From positions 124,001 to 188,000 of the forward strand of contig CAZFHA010000002.1 of the NCBI GenBank assembly GCA_964518595.1: DNA of 64,000 nt, in the 5' to 3' direction. The notes under the pieces are model-generated. The model had not been told where the DNA came from. It worked only from the letters and a program-made list of their open reading frames with translations, and did no database searches. The position numbers and the translations under genes are program-made. The first letter of the stretch is position 1, and each line of letters begins with the position of its first letter. This DNA comes from CAZFHA01 sp964518595 (GTDB lineage Bacteria; Bacillota; Clostridia; Saccharofermentanales; Saccharofermentanaceae). Of the stretch, positions 53,300 to 61,458 are shown piece after piece.

Positions 53300-53998
53300 T
53301 TAAAACTCCCCCCGTTTTTTCAGACGACTGATTAGTTTGGGGATAGCGAATTGAATCGTAAATAAAATCAGACCGGCAAAACTAACCAAGGCCGCTGTTA
53401 AGAAAACTCTCTTTTCAAGTTTATTCCCTAACTCACCTATAAAAGTATAGTCTGAAACTAACTCAAAGACGCCAACCACTTTGCCTTGGCTATCCTTTAT
53501 AGGGCTTAGGACAACAAAATTACCGCCTTGAGAAATGGAATGCACCGCCGAACTTGCGTCAAGCCACTCTGACAAGGGAATCTTTATCCCAAGAAATTCT
53601 GCATCCTTATTGCTCTGGTAGAGGGGCGACAAAGAACCATTGGTATATGTATATAGAGCATAGCGTTTGACACTCTGTCCAACAATTTCATTTCCTTGCT
53701 CAACATCCCCTGAATTTACAATTAATGCCGGTAGCAAGCTACTATAGCGACTTTGAGCCGCAATAGGATCTTGTCCTAATAAATCCCCATTAATTGCCAT
53801 GGAGTACTGCGTAGCTAATCCCAGCGTTTTCTCTTTGAGCTGCTGCTGGTATTCTTCCTCAAAAGTGATCCGTAAATGATGGGCAGCAAAAGAAACGGCA
53901 ACCACTGCCGTAATAACAGCTAAAATTGTTAAGATCACAACTCTAAGGCCGGGCGAGGCAGGAGCGGAATAGGTATTCTGCTCAGTCATAGTGGACAT
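53300..53998 (-). CDS. Stand-alone two-TM Cache-like sensor protein
   Basis: A 232-residue membrane protein: a short cytoplasmic N-terminus, TM1 (about 18-40), an extracellular domain of about 150 residues, TM2 (about 198-220), and a 12-residue basic tail (KLISRLKKRGEF). The extracellular domain contains VVLSPIKDSQGKVVGVFELV, the hallmark of the last strands of Cache/sCache sensors. It is similar in layout to the sensor part of the next gene. There is no kinase, cyclase or receptor signalling output, so it probably works through partners. ATG at 53998 is chosen because AAGGAGG lies eight bases upstream. First gene of the three-gene operon. Confidence 0.75.
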   Translation of the reverse strand: MSTMTEQNTYSAPASPGLRVVILTILAVITAVVAVSFAAHHLRITFEEEYQQQLKEKTLGLATQYSMAINGDLLGQDPIAAQSRYSSLLPALIVNSGDVEQGNEIVGQSVKRYALYTYTNGSLSPLYQSNKDAEFLGIKIPLSEWLDASSAVHSISQGGNFVVLSPIKDSQGKVVGVFELVSDYTFIGELGNKLEKRVFLTAALVSFAGLILFTIQFAIPKLISRLKKRGEF

Positions 53999-54042
53999 TA
54001 GATAGGCCTCCTTTATCAAGGACATAAAAATACTAGTATCTA

Positions 54043-54071
54043 ATTATAGCCTAAAATCCTCAGAATAAGAA
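54043..54071 (-). promoter_or_regulatory. Promoter of sensor/transporter operon
   Basis: A perfect TATAAT (54043-54048 on the minus strand) lies about 45 bp upstream of the sensor gene. The -35 region TTCTTA at 17-nt spacing (54066-54071) is poor, so an activator may be needed. Confidence 0.5.
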
Positions 54072-54139
54072 GTAATAGCATCTACTCTTGTAATTTTTTG
54101 GTATGATAATAGGGCAATAAACCTTTGAGGAGGCTTTTC

Positions 54140-55405
54140 ATGCTTAATTTTTTCCAAACCTTGTTAGCCAAGTTAGCGCTTCCCGGCGGCGTAACTAACT
54201 TTTTAGCGCACTTACTATTTGTGATGGCAATTATAGGTATTTGTTTTATCTCGGAATTATTTTTTCGCTTTATTGTTCTGCGTAGTTTTTATAAGATTAG
54301 CAAGAGAAGTAGTAAAAAGCTCTTTACCTTTATTCAAGAAAACAAGCTCTTAGAGCAGGCTGCTCATCTAATCAGCCCGCTTATCATCAACGTCTTTATT
54401 CCCTCCTTTCCTACTTTTGCCCCCTTGCTTTTTAACTTGAATCTTATTTACTTGGTGATTGTCTTGATCCGAATTCTGAGTGCGCTGATGAATGTCTTTG
54501 AAAACATTTACCAGACCCACGAAATCTCGGCCAAACGTCCAATTAAAGCGGTCTTGCAAGTATTTAAAATTGTAATCATAATCATTCTTAGCACTATCGT
54601 TATTTCCTCCTGGCTGGGTGAGAGTCCCTTAGTACTCTTGAGTGGTATTGGTGCTTTTACCGCAATTCTGAGCTTAGTTTTCAAGGATGCTATTTTAGGT
54701 TTTATGGCAGGAATACAACTAACGAATAATGATATGGTTCGGATTGGCGACTGGATTGAGATCCCTTCCAGTAACGTTAACGGTGTAGTAAAAGAAATTA
54801 CCCTGATAGCCGTGCAGGTGCAAAATTTTGATAACACGGTAACCTCTGTACCGGCCTATACACTTATCTCTGCGCCTTTCCGCAACTGGCGCGAAATGAT
54901 TGAATCTCAAAGTCGGCGGATGATGCGAGCGGTATTCATTGATATTTCCTCTATTGGATTTTGTAGTCCAGATCTATTATACCGGTATGATTATCTTGCT
55001 GCCTCGAATAAGAGTGGCCTAGAGGGAACAAGTGATAATCAAACCTCTTTAGATCTAGAGGCAGAGCTTTCTGATCGTCTCACAAACATCGGCTTATTTC
55101 GCCTCTATTTGGAAGACTATTTACGTAAACATTCTAAAGTTCGTCATGATATGTCAATCCTCGTTAGACAGCTTCCCTCTACCGCTCAGGGCGTTCCCTT
55201 GGAAGTTTGTGCTTTTATTAATGAAACTACATGGGTACCCTTTGAAAATGCTCAATCGGATATTTTTGAACACATCTTCGCTACTGCGCCTGCTTTCGGA
55301 CTAACCATCTTTCAGCTTCCTAGCGGAAATGACTTACAGAGTTCCAAGAACAGCTTACTCTCGGCCCCAAAGAATCCAGCTAAAGAGCTTCAAGAAAAGA
55401 ATTAA
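54140..55405 (+). CDS. Mechanosensitive channel of the MscS superfamily (YbdG-like)
   Basis: MscS-type channels open under membrane tension and release solutes on osmotic downshock. The 421-residue protein has four to five TM helices in the first ~200 residues. The pore helix is GIGAFTAILSLVFKDAILGF, followed by the beta domain VRIGDWIEIPSSNVNGVVKEI with the conserved ...VPAYTLISAPFRNW. The cytoplasmic C-terminal domain is longer than in minimal MscS, as in the YbdG/miniconductance group. ATG at 54140 is decided by GAGGAGG six bases upstream; the in-frame TTG at 54125 falls within the ribosome site. Single-gene unit with its own terminator. Confidence 0.88.
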   Translation: MLNFFQTLLAKLALPGGVTNFLAHLLFVMAIIGICFISELFFRFIVLRSFYKISKRSSKKLFTFIQENKLLEQAAHLISPLIINVFIPSFPTFAPLLFNLNLIYLVIVLIRILSALMNVFENIYQTHEISAKRPIKAVLQVFKIVIIIILSTIVISSWLGESPLVLLSGIGAFTAILSLVFKDAILGFMAGIQLTNNDMVRIGDWIEIPSSNVNGVVKEITLIAVQVQNFDNTVTSVPAYTLISAPFRNWREMIESQSRRMMRAVFIDISSIGFCSPDLLYRYDYLAASNKSGLEGTSDNQTSLDLEAELSDRLTNIGLFRLYLEDYLRKHSKVRHDMSILVRQLPSTAQGVPLEVCAFINETTWVPFENAQSDIFEHIFATAPAFGLTIFQLPSGNDLQSSKNSLLSAPKNPAKELQEKN

Positions 55406-55426
55406 GGCAAGTTTTCATATTTGCAT

Positions 55427-55484
55427 AAAAAAGCTTTCCCAGTAGGGCGCCTATCCCTAATGATAGGTGGCTGGGAAAGCTTTT
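55427..55484. terminator. Bidirectional terminator between mscS-like and nrdB
   Basis: A long stem, AAAAAAGCTTTCCCAG (55427-55442) with CTGGGAAAGCTTTT (55471-55484), contains an inner CCTATC/GATAGG stem. A and T runs on opposite sides serve the convergent genes on both strands. Confidence 0.88.
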
Positions 55485-55517
55485 GCGATTAAAGATCAGT
55501 GTAATCCCTAGTTGAAA

Positions 55518-56561
55518 CTATAGGTCATCAATCAAAGCCGTTGATTTAGCGTAGGCTGTACTTCTTGCCTCAAAAAAGTCTGTCTTAATCATATTGGCGT
55601 TGCTGTATTGGCTTACCCAAGACATGGATTTAGGTTCTTGATCGTAGCCTTCAAATAGAGGCGCAAAGCCCAAATTCGTACAACGTAAATTTCCTAAATA
55701 ACGAATGTAATCCGTAATCATGTCCTTATTAAGGCCGGTAATCTCATCTCCGATGACATAGTGGCCCCACGCAATCTCTTGCTCAACCCCTTGGCGGATC
55801 ATGTCACGGCACATTTCAATATTTTCACTACTAAAAAGACTGGGCACCTCTTTCTTGAGTTCCAAGAGAATAGAGCGAAAAAGCCAGAGATGGGTATTCT
55901 CATCCCGATTGATATAACGAATTTCTTGGGCAGAACCAGGCATTTTTCCATTGCGCCCCAGATTATAAAAAAACATAAAACCAGAATAAAAATAGACCCC
56001 TTCCAAAATATAGTTAGCAATGAGAACTTTAAGAAAGGTCCTATCATCCTTGCTGACCTGAAATTCATTGTATAGATCACCAATGAATTGGTTACGCTTT
56101 AGCAGGTGCTCATCATTCTTCCACTGATAAAGAATTTCGTTGCGTTGATGAGGCGAACAAATGGTATCCAGCATATAACCATAACTTTGGGAATGCACAG
56201 CTTCCTGAAAAGTCTGAATTGATAAGCAAAGATTAATTTCATTGGCGGTGATGTACTCACCGATAAAAGGCAAATTCGCCGTTTGGATGCTATCCAGAAA
56301 GACCAAAAAGGATAAAATCTTATCATAGGCACGCCGTTCTGCTTCGGAAAGTTTTGGGTAGTCGTGCACGTCTGCATTCATATTAATTTCTTCTGGAATC
56401 CAGAAGTTATTCATGGCTTGACGATACCAGTCACTGACCCAGGTATATTTCATATTATTAAAATCATTTAAATTCGTTGTGTTACCACCAATCATCTGGC
56501 GTTTCTGTACTTCCATATCGCCATCGGGATTAAATAACTTTTTCTTGGTTAAAATACTCAC
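55518..56561 (-). CDS. nrdB: Class I ribonucleotide reductase, small subunit
   Basis: NrdB holds the di-iron tyrosyl-radical cofactor that starts ribonucleotide reduction. Metal ligands are seen as Asp90 (FLDSIQTAN), Glu120 and His123 (FQEAVHSQSY), EGVYFYSGF and RDENTHLW. The radical tyrosine is present at residue 127, four after His123, so it is not a Phe-type class Ic protein. The 347-residue length is normal. The start is GTG at 56561 with GAGGAG seven bases upstream; a GTG five codons earlier lies on the ribosome site. It follows nrdA by 30 bp in the same operon. A class I enzyme needs oxygen for cofactor assembly. Confidence 0.95.
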   Translation of the reverse strand: MSILTKKKLFNPDGDMEVQKRQMIGGNTTNLNDFNNMKYTWVSDWYRQAMNNFWIPEEINMNADVHDYPKLSEAERRAYDKILSFLVFLDSIQTANLPFIGEYITANEINLCLSIQTFQEAVHSQSYGYMLDTICSPHQRNEILYQWKNDEHLLKRNQFIGDLYNEFQVSKDDRTFLKVLIANYILEGVYFYSGFMFFYNLGRNGKMPGSAQEIRYINRDENTHLWLFRSILLELKKEVPSLFSSENIEMCRDMIRQGVEQEIAWGHYVIGDEITGLNKDMITDYIRYLGNLRCTNLGFAPLFEGYDQEPKSMSWVSQYSNANMIKTDFFEARSTAYAKSTALIDDL

Positions 56562-56591
56562 GTTTCTACTCCTCACATATATAAAATAGCA

Positions 56592-59120
56592 TTAAGAAGA
56601 ACATACCTCGCACTCTTCTACTTCCAAAGCCTTACTGCGCATGTAGTACAGAGTTTTGACTTTCTCTTCCCAAGCCAAAATCAATAGTTCTAAAACTTGA
56701 CGTAATGTGTAATCGTTGGTGATATATAGGTTCATGGACTGGGCTTGATCAATATGTTTCTGTCTTACTCCACCAGCTCGAATCACCCATTCCTGGTCAA
56801 TAATATGGGCATTTTTATAATACCAGAAGGTTTCTGCTGACAGTTCAGGTGCAACTCTGGGTACCAAGCTGTTTTTCTTTTCTTCCAAAAAGTAACGATT
56901 CATAATCGGATCAATACCGGCTGTGGTACCGGCAATAATAGAGGTAGAACTGGTTGGAGCGATAGCCATGAGATAGGCATTGCGCATACCATTAGCGGCT
57001 ACATTAGCCTCAAGCTTTTGCCAACGTTCCGACGTGTAATTACGCTTGCTAAAGTAAAGACCGGTTTGCCAATCAGAGCCCTGAAAAAAGCTATACGTCC
57101 CCTTTTCTTTGGCTAACTTATTACTAGCAGAAACAGCTCCATAATTAATGGTTTCAAAAATCTTATCCACAAAGGCTAAGTGTTCTTCACTTTCCCAAGC
57201 CAACTTGTGTTTTGCCAGCATATGATGATAACCGCTAACACCTAAGCCAATAGGCCGATACTTTCTGTTGGTAATTTGAGCGTAAGGAATGGGATAAAAA
57301 TTCAAGTCAATAACATTATCCAGAGCCCTTACAGCGCACTCTGTGATACGTATAATCTCACTTTCATCTTCTAAGTTAATGTGTCCTAAAGACAAAGAAG
57401 CCAAATTACATACCACCAGATCTCCGGGTTTAGTGATTGTGACAACGACAGTCTCACCATCCACTTCTTTGATTTCCCGGCTGACAGAGTCAATAGCACT
57501 CATATTCTGAGCAATTTCCGTACAAAGGTTAGAGGAATAAATAATACCGGCATGATTATTAGGATTCATACGGTTAACGTGGTCACGATTAAAGGTAAAG
57601 GGTGTTCCCGTCTCAACTGCCGATTTTAAGATTAAACGGATAAGATCCTTAATAGGAATCGCTCGTTTACTGATACGGTGGTCTTCAACACAGTCTTTAT
57701 ACTTTTGTTCCCATTCCTCGCCAAAGCAATCCTCTAAGGCATAGCCCTTAATAGATAAGATCTCATGGGGGCACATCAGATACCAGACACCCTCAATATC
57801 TTCTTTGGCCATCTTCCAAAATAAGTCTGGATAACAAACCGCTGGAAATATATCGTGGGCTTTCATCCGGTCATCACCGTTATTGGTACGCAGCTGCAAA
57901 AACTCCGGAATATCTTTATGCCAGGCATCCAGATAAACCGCTAAGGCACCTTGACGAACGCCTAATTGATCTACAGCTACGGCTGTATCATTAGCAAGCT
58001 TAATCCAGCGGATTACGCCTCCTGCCGAACCGGGAAAGCCTCGGATAGGAGCGCCTACTGCTCTAACCTTTCCAAAATACAGACCCATTCCCCCACCAAA
58101 CTTGGAGACTTGGGCAAAGTTATCAATACTGCGGTAAATTCCGTCCAAGGAATCAGGAACCGTATCAATGAAACAAGAAGACAGCTGGTGATAAGGCTTA
58201 CGGGCGTTAGAAAGGGTCGGCGTAGCCATAGTGACTTGTAACTGACTAAGCATATCATAAAAAGCCCGTACCCAATCTAAGCGATTAACTTTTTCCGGCA
58301 TAGCCAAATGTAAGGCAATACCCAAAAACATTTCCTGCGGTGTTTCCATTGGAGTATGACGGCGTGTACGAATCACGTAACGCTTGAGTAGCAAGTCAAG
58401 ACTGCTATAGGTGAGCAATTGGTTTCTGGACTCATCAATAAAAGTTGCTGCTTCTTCGATTTCCTGCTTGCTATAATTTTCTCTGATATAGCGACCATAG
58501 AGATCCTCTTCCTCTAAATAAACCAGCTTCTCATAGAATGTGGTAATTTTTAGCTTTTCCAGTTCTAAAGAAAGAGACAAGGTGAATTGATGCATAAGTA
58601 ATCTGGCAGCGATAAACTCCCATTTCGGAGCTTCCTGCATAGTCAGTTCAACAGAAGCTTTAATTAAGAGGCTAAGTTTTTCCAGATCTGGCATATCTGC
58701 CTTTTGGAAGGCAAAAAATTTATTGAACAAGATTTCTAAATTATACTCTGGTTCCGTATAAGTTCTCTGGATACCCTTAAGTACAGACTCCAGAGCAACA
58801 CCGGGCAATAGAGCTGTGATTTTTTTACGAGCAGCGCGTTTTCTGGTTCTATCTTCTCTATAGAGAATGTAACTTTTTGAGACTTCATAAAAGCCTCGGT
58901 TCATCAAAGCTTTCTCGACTAAATCCTGAATCAGCTCCACTTGAATAGCGGCACCCTTCTCAGCCAGGATCATAATCTCCTGCTCAACTACCTCCGTAAT
59001 CTCTTGAAGGGTTGCTGGGGCAGCAACCTTATCTACACTGGCAAAGGCTTTGGCAACAGCTACAGTAATTTTGTCACTGTAATACTGTTCCGTATTCCCG
59101 TTTCGTTTAACAATCTCCAT
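56592..59120 (-). CDS. nrdA: Class I ribonucleotide reductase, large subunit
   Basis: NrdA carries the active site for reduction of ribonucleoside diphosphates and the allosteric sites. The 842-residue protein has an ATP-cone at the N-terminus (VKRNGNTEQYYSDKI, about 3-95). Active-site cysteines lie in LSSCFIDTVPDS and SNLCTEIA, and the signature APTSSTSIIAGTTAGI follows. The C-terminal redox pair is ECEVCSS, reduced by thioredoxin or glutaredoxin. Length is longer than E. coli NrdA (761). ATG at 59120 follows AAGGAGG at eight bases. It is the first gene of nrdA-nrdB. No NrdR box was clearly recognised upstream. Confidence 0.96.
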   Translation of the reverse strand: MEIVKRNGNTEQYYSDKITVAVAKAFASVDKVAAPATLQEITEVVEQEIMILAEKGAAIQVELIQDLVEKALMNRGFYEVSKSYILYREDRTRKRAARKKITALLPGVALESVLKGIQRTYTEPEYNLEILFNKFFAFQKADMPDLEKLSLLIKASVELTMQEAPKWEFIAARLLMHQFTLSLSLELEKLKITTFYEKLVYLEEEDLYGRYIRENYSKQEIEEAATFIDESRNQLLTYSSLDLLLKRYVIRTRRHTPMETPQEMFLGIALHLAMPEKVNRLDWVRAFYDMLSQLQVTMATPTLSNARKPYHQLSSCFIDTVPDSLDGIYRSIDNFAQVSKFGGGMGLYFGKVRAVGAPIRGFPGSAGGVIRWIKLANDTAVAVDQLGVRQGALAVYLDAWHKDIPEFLQLRTNNGDDRMKAHDIFPAVCYPDLFWKMAKEDIEGVWYLMCPHEILSIKGYALEDCFGEEWEQKYKDCVEDHRISKRAIPIKDLIRLILKSAVETGTPFTFNRDHVNRMNPNNHAGIIYSSNLCTEIAQNMSAIDSVSREIKEVDGETVVVTITKPGDLVVCNLASLSLGHINLEDESEIIRITECAVRALDNVIDLNFYPIPYAQITNRKYRPIGLGVSGYHHMLAKHKLAWESEEHLAFVDKIFETINYGAVSASNKLAKEKGTYSFFQGSDWQTGLYFSKRNYTSERWQKLEANVAANGMRNAYLMAIAPTSSTSIIAGTTAGIDPIMNRYFLEEKKNSLVPRVAPELSAETFWYYKNAHIIDQEWVIRAGGVRQKHIDQAQSMNLYITNDYTLRQVLELLILAWEEKVKTLYYMRSKALEVEECEVCSS

Positions 59121-59257
59121 TATCAGTTCCTCCTTCAGGAATTGGTTTTAGTTTATCATTACGCTAACCTTGAAACAAGTACAATTAAAGTTGGGTTGTA
59201 GGAAAGATATCTCTCTTTTCAACAAAAATTTAATAGGTTGTTGTCTAAAGCCTAAAA

Positions 59258-59290
59258 GCATAAATAGAAACGGCGACCTAAGGTCGCCGT
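59258..59290 (-). terminator. Terminator of ABC transporter operon
   Basis: ACGGCGACCT (59270-59279) and AGGTCGCCGT (59281-59290) form a strong GC stem. On the minus strand it is followed by a T-rich stretch (TTTCTATTT), separating the transporter operon from the nrdA promoter region. Confidence 0.8.
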
Positions 59291-59311
59291 AGTAAGAAGC
59301 TGGCGTGAATC

Positions 59312-60271
59312 CTAGCGTTTTCCCTTATCATAACTCTCGCCTAAAGCTCGTGGTGGGCGATTAGACTTAGAGAAAAAGACTAATAACAACAAAGTTAAAA
59401 TATAAGGCAAAGTCATGACTAAGTCTTTGTAGCTGCTGGGCATAGCCAGAACTTGAATCAGCCGATTTCCGCCGGATCTGGCAAAGCCAAAGAGTAAACA
59501 GGCACCTAAAGTAGGCAGAATCTTCCAGTTACCAAATATCAATCCGGCAATAGCCAGAAAGCCATAACCTACATAAATAGCCGAAGAAAACTGCGTGGAA
59601 ATAGAATAGGCAAAGCTAATGCCCCCAATACCGGCTAGAAAACCAGAAATAACAACCGCAGAAAAACGAATCCTCTGTACCGGAAGACCCGCAGCATCTA
59701 CTGCCTGAGGATTATCACCGCAAGCACGTAAATGCATTCCGTATTTCGTCTTATAAAGCACATACCAGGCCACCACAGCGATAACCAGTATAATTACTTC
59801 AAAAGGATAGATATCTCGGAAAAAAGCCCCTAAGAAGGGAATTTCACTGAGGCCGGGAACGGTCCACTTCAAAATTGCACTTAAAGTAAAGTTGTTTGAG
59901 GGTTTATTAAAAATGGATTTGTTAATTTGTATAGTCAAAAATGATGTCAAAGCAACAGCCAGAATATTAATAACTACGCCACTAATAACCTGATTAGCCT
60001 TGAAGCGGACGCAGAGCAAAGCATGTAACATAGCATATATTCCACCACCGATGGCGGCAAAAATAAGTGCCAAATAGAAAGGCAGAGATGAAGTAGAGGC
60101 AAAGAGTCCGGCGGTTAGAACCGCAACCAGAGCACCACAAAAAGCACCCATCCCCTGTAAACCTTCTAAAGCCAGGTTGGTAACACCGCTTTTTTCAGAA
60201 TAAATTCCACCAATGGCAATAACGAACAAAGGCAGGGCAAAGGAAAGTCCATCAATAATTATTACATCCAT
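59312..60271 (-). CDS. ABC transporter permease (BMP/nucleoside type, second)
   Basis: The 319-residue integral membrane protein has eight to ten TM helices and belongs to the branched-chain-like permease family used by BMP-type nucleoside importers (Bacillus NupQ / YufQ type). The AIGGIYSEKSGVTNLALEGLQGMGAF stretch near the N-terminus and GDNPQAVDAAGLPVQRIR in the EAA-like loop that contacts the ATPase are seen. The N-terminus has no cleaved signal. Its ATG shares one base with the upstream permease stop (TAATG). Last gene of the operon. The substrate is probably a nucleoside. Confidence 0.9.
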   Translation of the reverse strand: MDVIIIDGLSFALPLFVIAIGGIYSEKSGVTNLALEGLQGMGAFCGALVAVLTAGLFASTSSLPFYLALIFAAIGGGIYAMLHALLCVRFKANQVISGVVINILAVALTSFLTIQINKSIFNKPSNNFTLSAILKWTVPGLSEIPFLGAFFRDIYPFEVIILVIAVVAWYVLYKTKYGMHLRACGDNPQAVDAAGLPVQRIRFSAVVISGFLAGIGGISFAYSISTQFSSAIYVGYGFLAIAGLIFGNWKILPTLGACLLFGFARSGGNRLIQVLAMPSSYKDLVMTLPYILTLLLLVFFSKSNRPPRALGESYDKGKR

Positions 60272-61458
60272 TAGCTTTTCCCTCCTTCCGTTGGCGCTGC
60301 TTTATTTTTAGCTTCAGCGCTGTCTTCATCGTAGCCATCTAAAAGATGTAGGGACAACTGTCGAATCATCTGTCGGAGGAAAACACCGCAGGCACTAAAT
60401 AAGAGAATTAATCCGGTAATTAAATCAGGAATTTCAGACTTGATCCCCGTAACCGAACTTAGATAGGTACTCCCCTTTGAAAGAATCGTCACAAGGAAGG
60501 AGGCAAAGATTATACCAATGGGGTTAATATTTCCTAATAATGCTACAGCTATGGAATCAAAACCGGTACTGGGAAGTACTTTAGGTTGGATTGAGCCAAA
60601 GTAGCCTAAATAATACGATACACCTGCTAATCCCGCTAAAGCACCAGAGATAACCATGGCCATGACCATGTTCTTTCCAACCTTTACACCGGCATACTTG
60701 GCAGCGCGGGGATTTGTCCCCACCATGCGCAGCTCAAATCCCGGTGTGGTTCGATCAAACAAGAAGCGCAGGGCAAAAGCCGCCGCCAGAGCTAATACCA
60801 TGGCAAGGGGAATATCAATTTTGATGGAACCCACAACAACATTGACCAAAGTCAGACGTGCCGCATCATTAATGACCTTAGACTGTCGAGAGATGGGATC
60901 AACAAAATAGGTATAGATAAAAAAAGCAATTATATATTGAGCAATGTAGTTAAGCATAATGGTAGAAACTACTTCATTAATATTAAACTTGTATTTTAGA
61001 AAGCCAACCAGTCCAGCCAAGGCCGCACCGGCAAGAATCCCAACAATTATAACTAAAGGCTTGGCAATAGCCGGAGCCAGATCACTATAACCAATCAGAA
61101 CTGTGGCTAAAAAGCCTGCAGTTAACATCTGCCCCGCTACCCCAATATTAAACAACCCGGCCTTTAGAGCCACAGCTACAGCAAGAGCAGCAAAAATCAT
61201 TGGAGTTAAGGCATTGAGAAAACTTAAAAAATCACTGAGCCTACCCTGATTACCACCATAATTAGGCTTAGCTATTAATCCTACTCCCTGTAACAAGCTC
61301 TTATAAGCAATCAGCGGGTCTTTACCTAAGAAGGCGATAATTATGGCTCCGACAATTAAACTAAGAAGAATGGCAAAAAGCGGAATACCCAAGGTCAAAA
61401 AGATGCGGTTATTTAAAAGTGTGGCCGTCTGATAGCGAAAATCATTCTTTGAACTCAT
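60271..61458 (-). CDS. ABC transporter permease (BMP/nucleoside type, first)
   Basis: The 395-residue membrane protein is the larger permease of the pair (NupP/YufP type). It shows an extended N-terminal loop after TM1, about ten TM helices in all, and the EAA-like loop VGTNPRAAKYAGVKVGKNM. VVSTIMLNYIAQY is typical of this family. A charged cytoplasmic tail (LDGYDEDSAEAKNK) ends the protein. Its ATG overlaps the ATPase gene stop by 4 bp (ATGA). It pairs with the next permease to form the translocation pore. Confidence 0.9.
   Translation of the reverse strand: MSSKNDFRYQTATLLNNRIFLTLGIPLFAILLSLIVGAIIIAFLGKDPLIAYKSLLQGVGLIAKPNYGGNQGRLSDFLSFLNALTPMIFAALAVAVALKAGLFNIGVAGQMLTAGFLATVLIGYSDLAPAIAKPLVIIVGILAGAALAGLVGFLKYKFNINEVVSTIMLNYIAQYIIAFFIYTYFVDPISRQSKVINDAARLTLVNVVVGSIKIDIPLAMVLALAAAFALRFLFDRTTPGFELRMVGTNPRAAKYAGVKVGKNMVMAMVISGALAGLAGVSYYLGYFGSIQPKVLPSTGFDSIAVALLGNINPIGIIFASFLVTILSKGSTYLSSVTGIKSEIPDLITGLILLFSACGVFLRQMIRQLSLHLLDGYDEDSAEAKNKAAPTEGGKS

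Noticed and set aside
59121..59257. NrdR box upstream of nrdA
   Set aside because: No clear match to the acaCwAtATaTwGtgt pattern in pairs was found.
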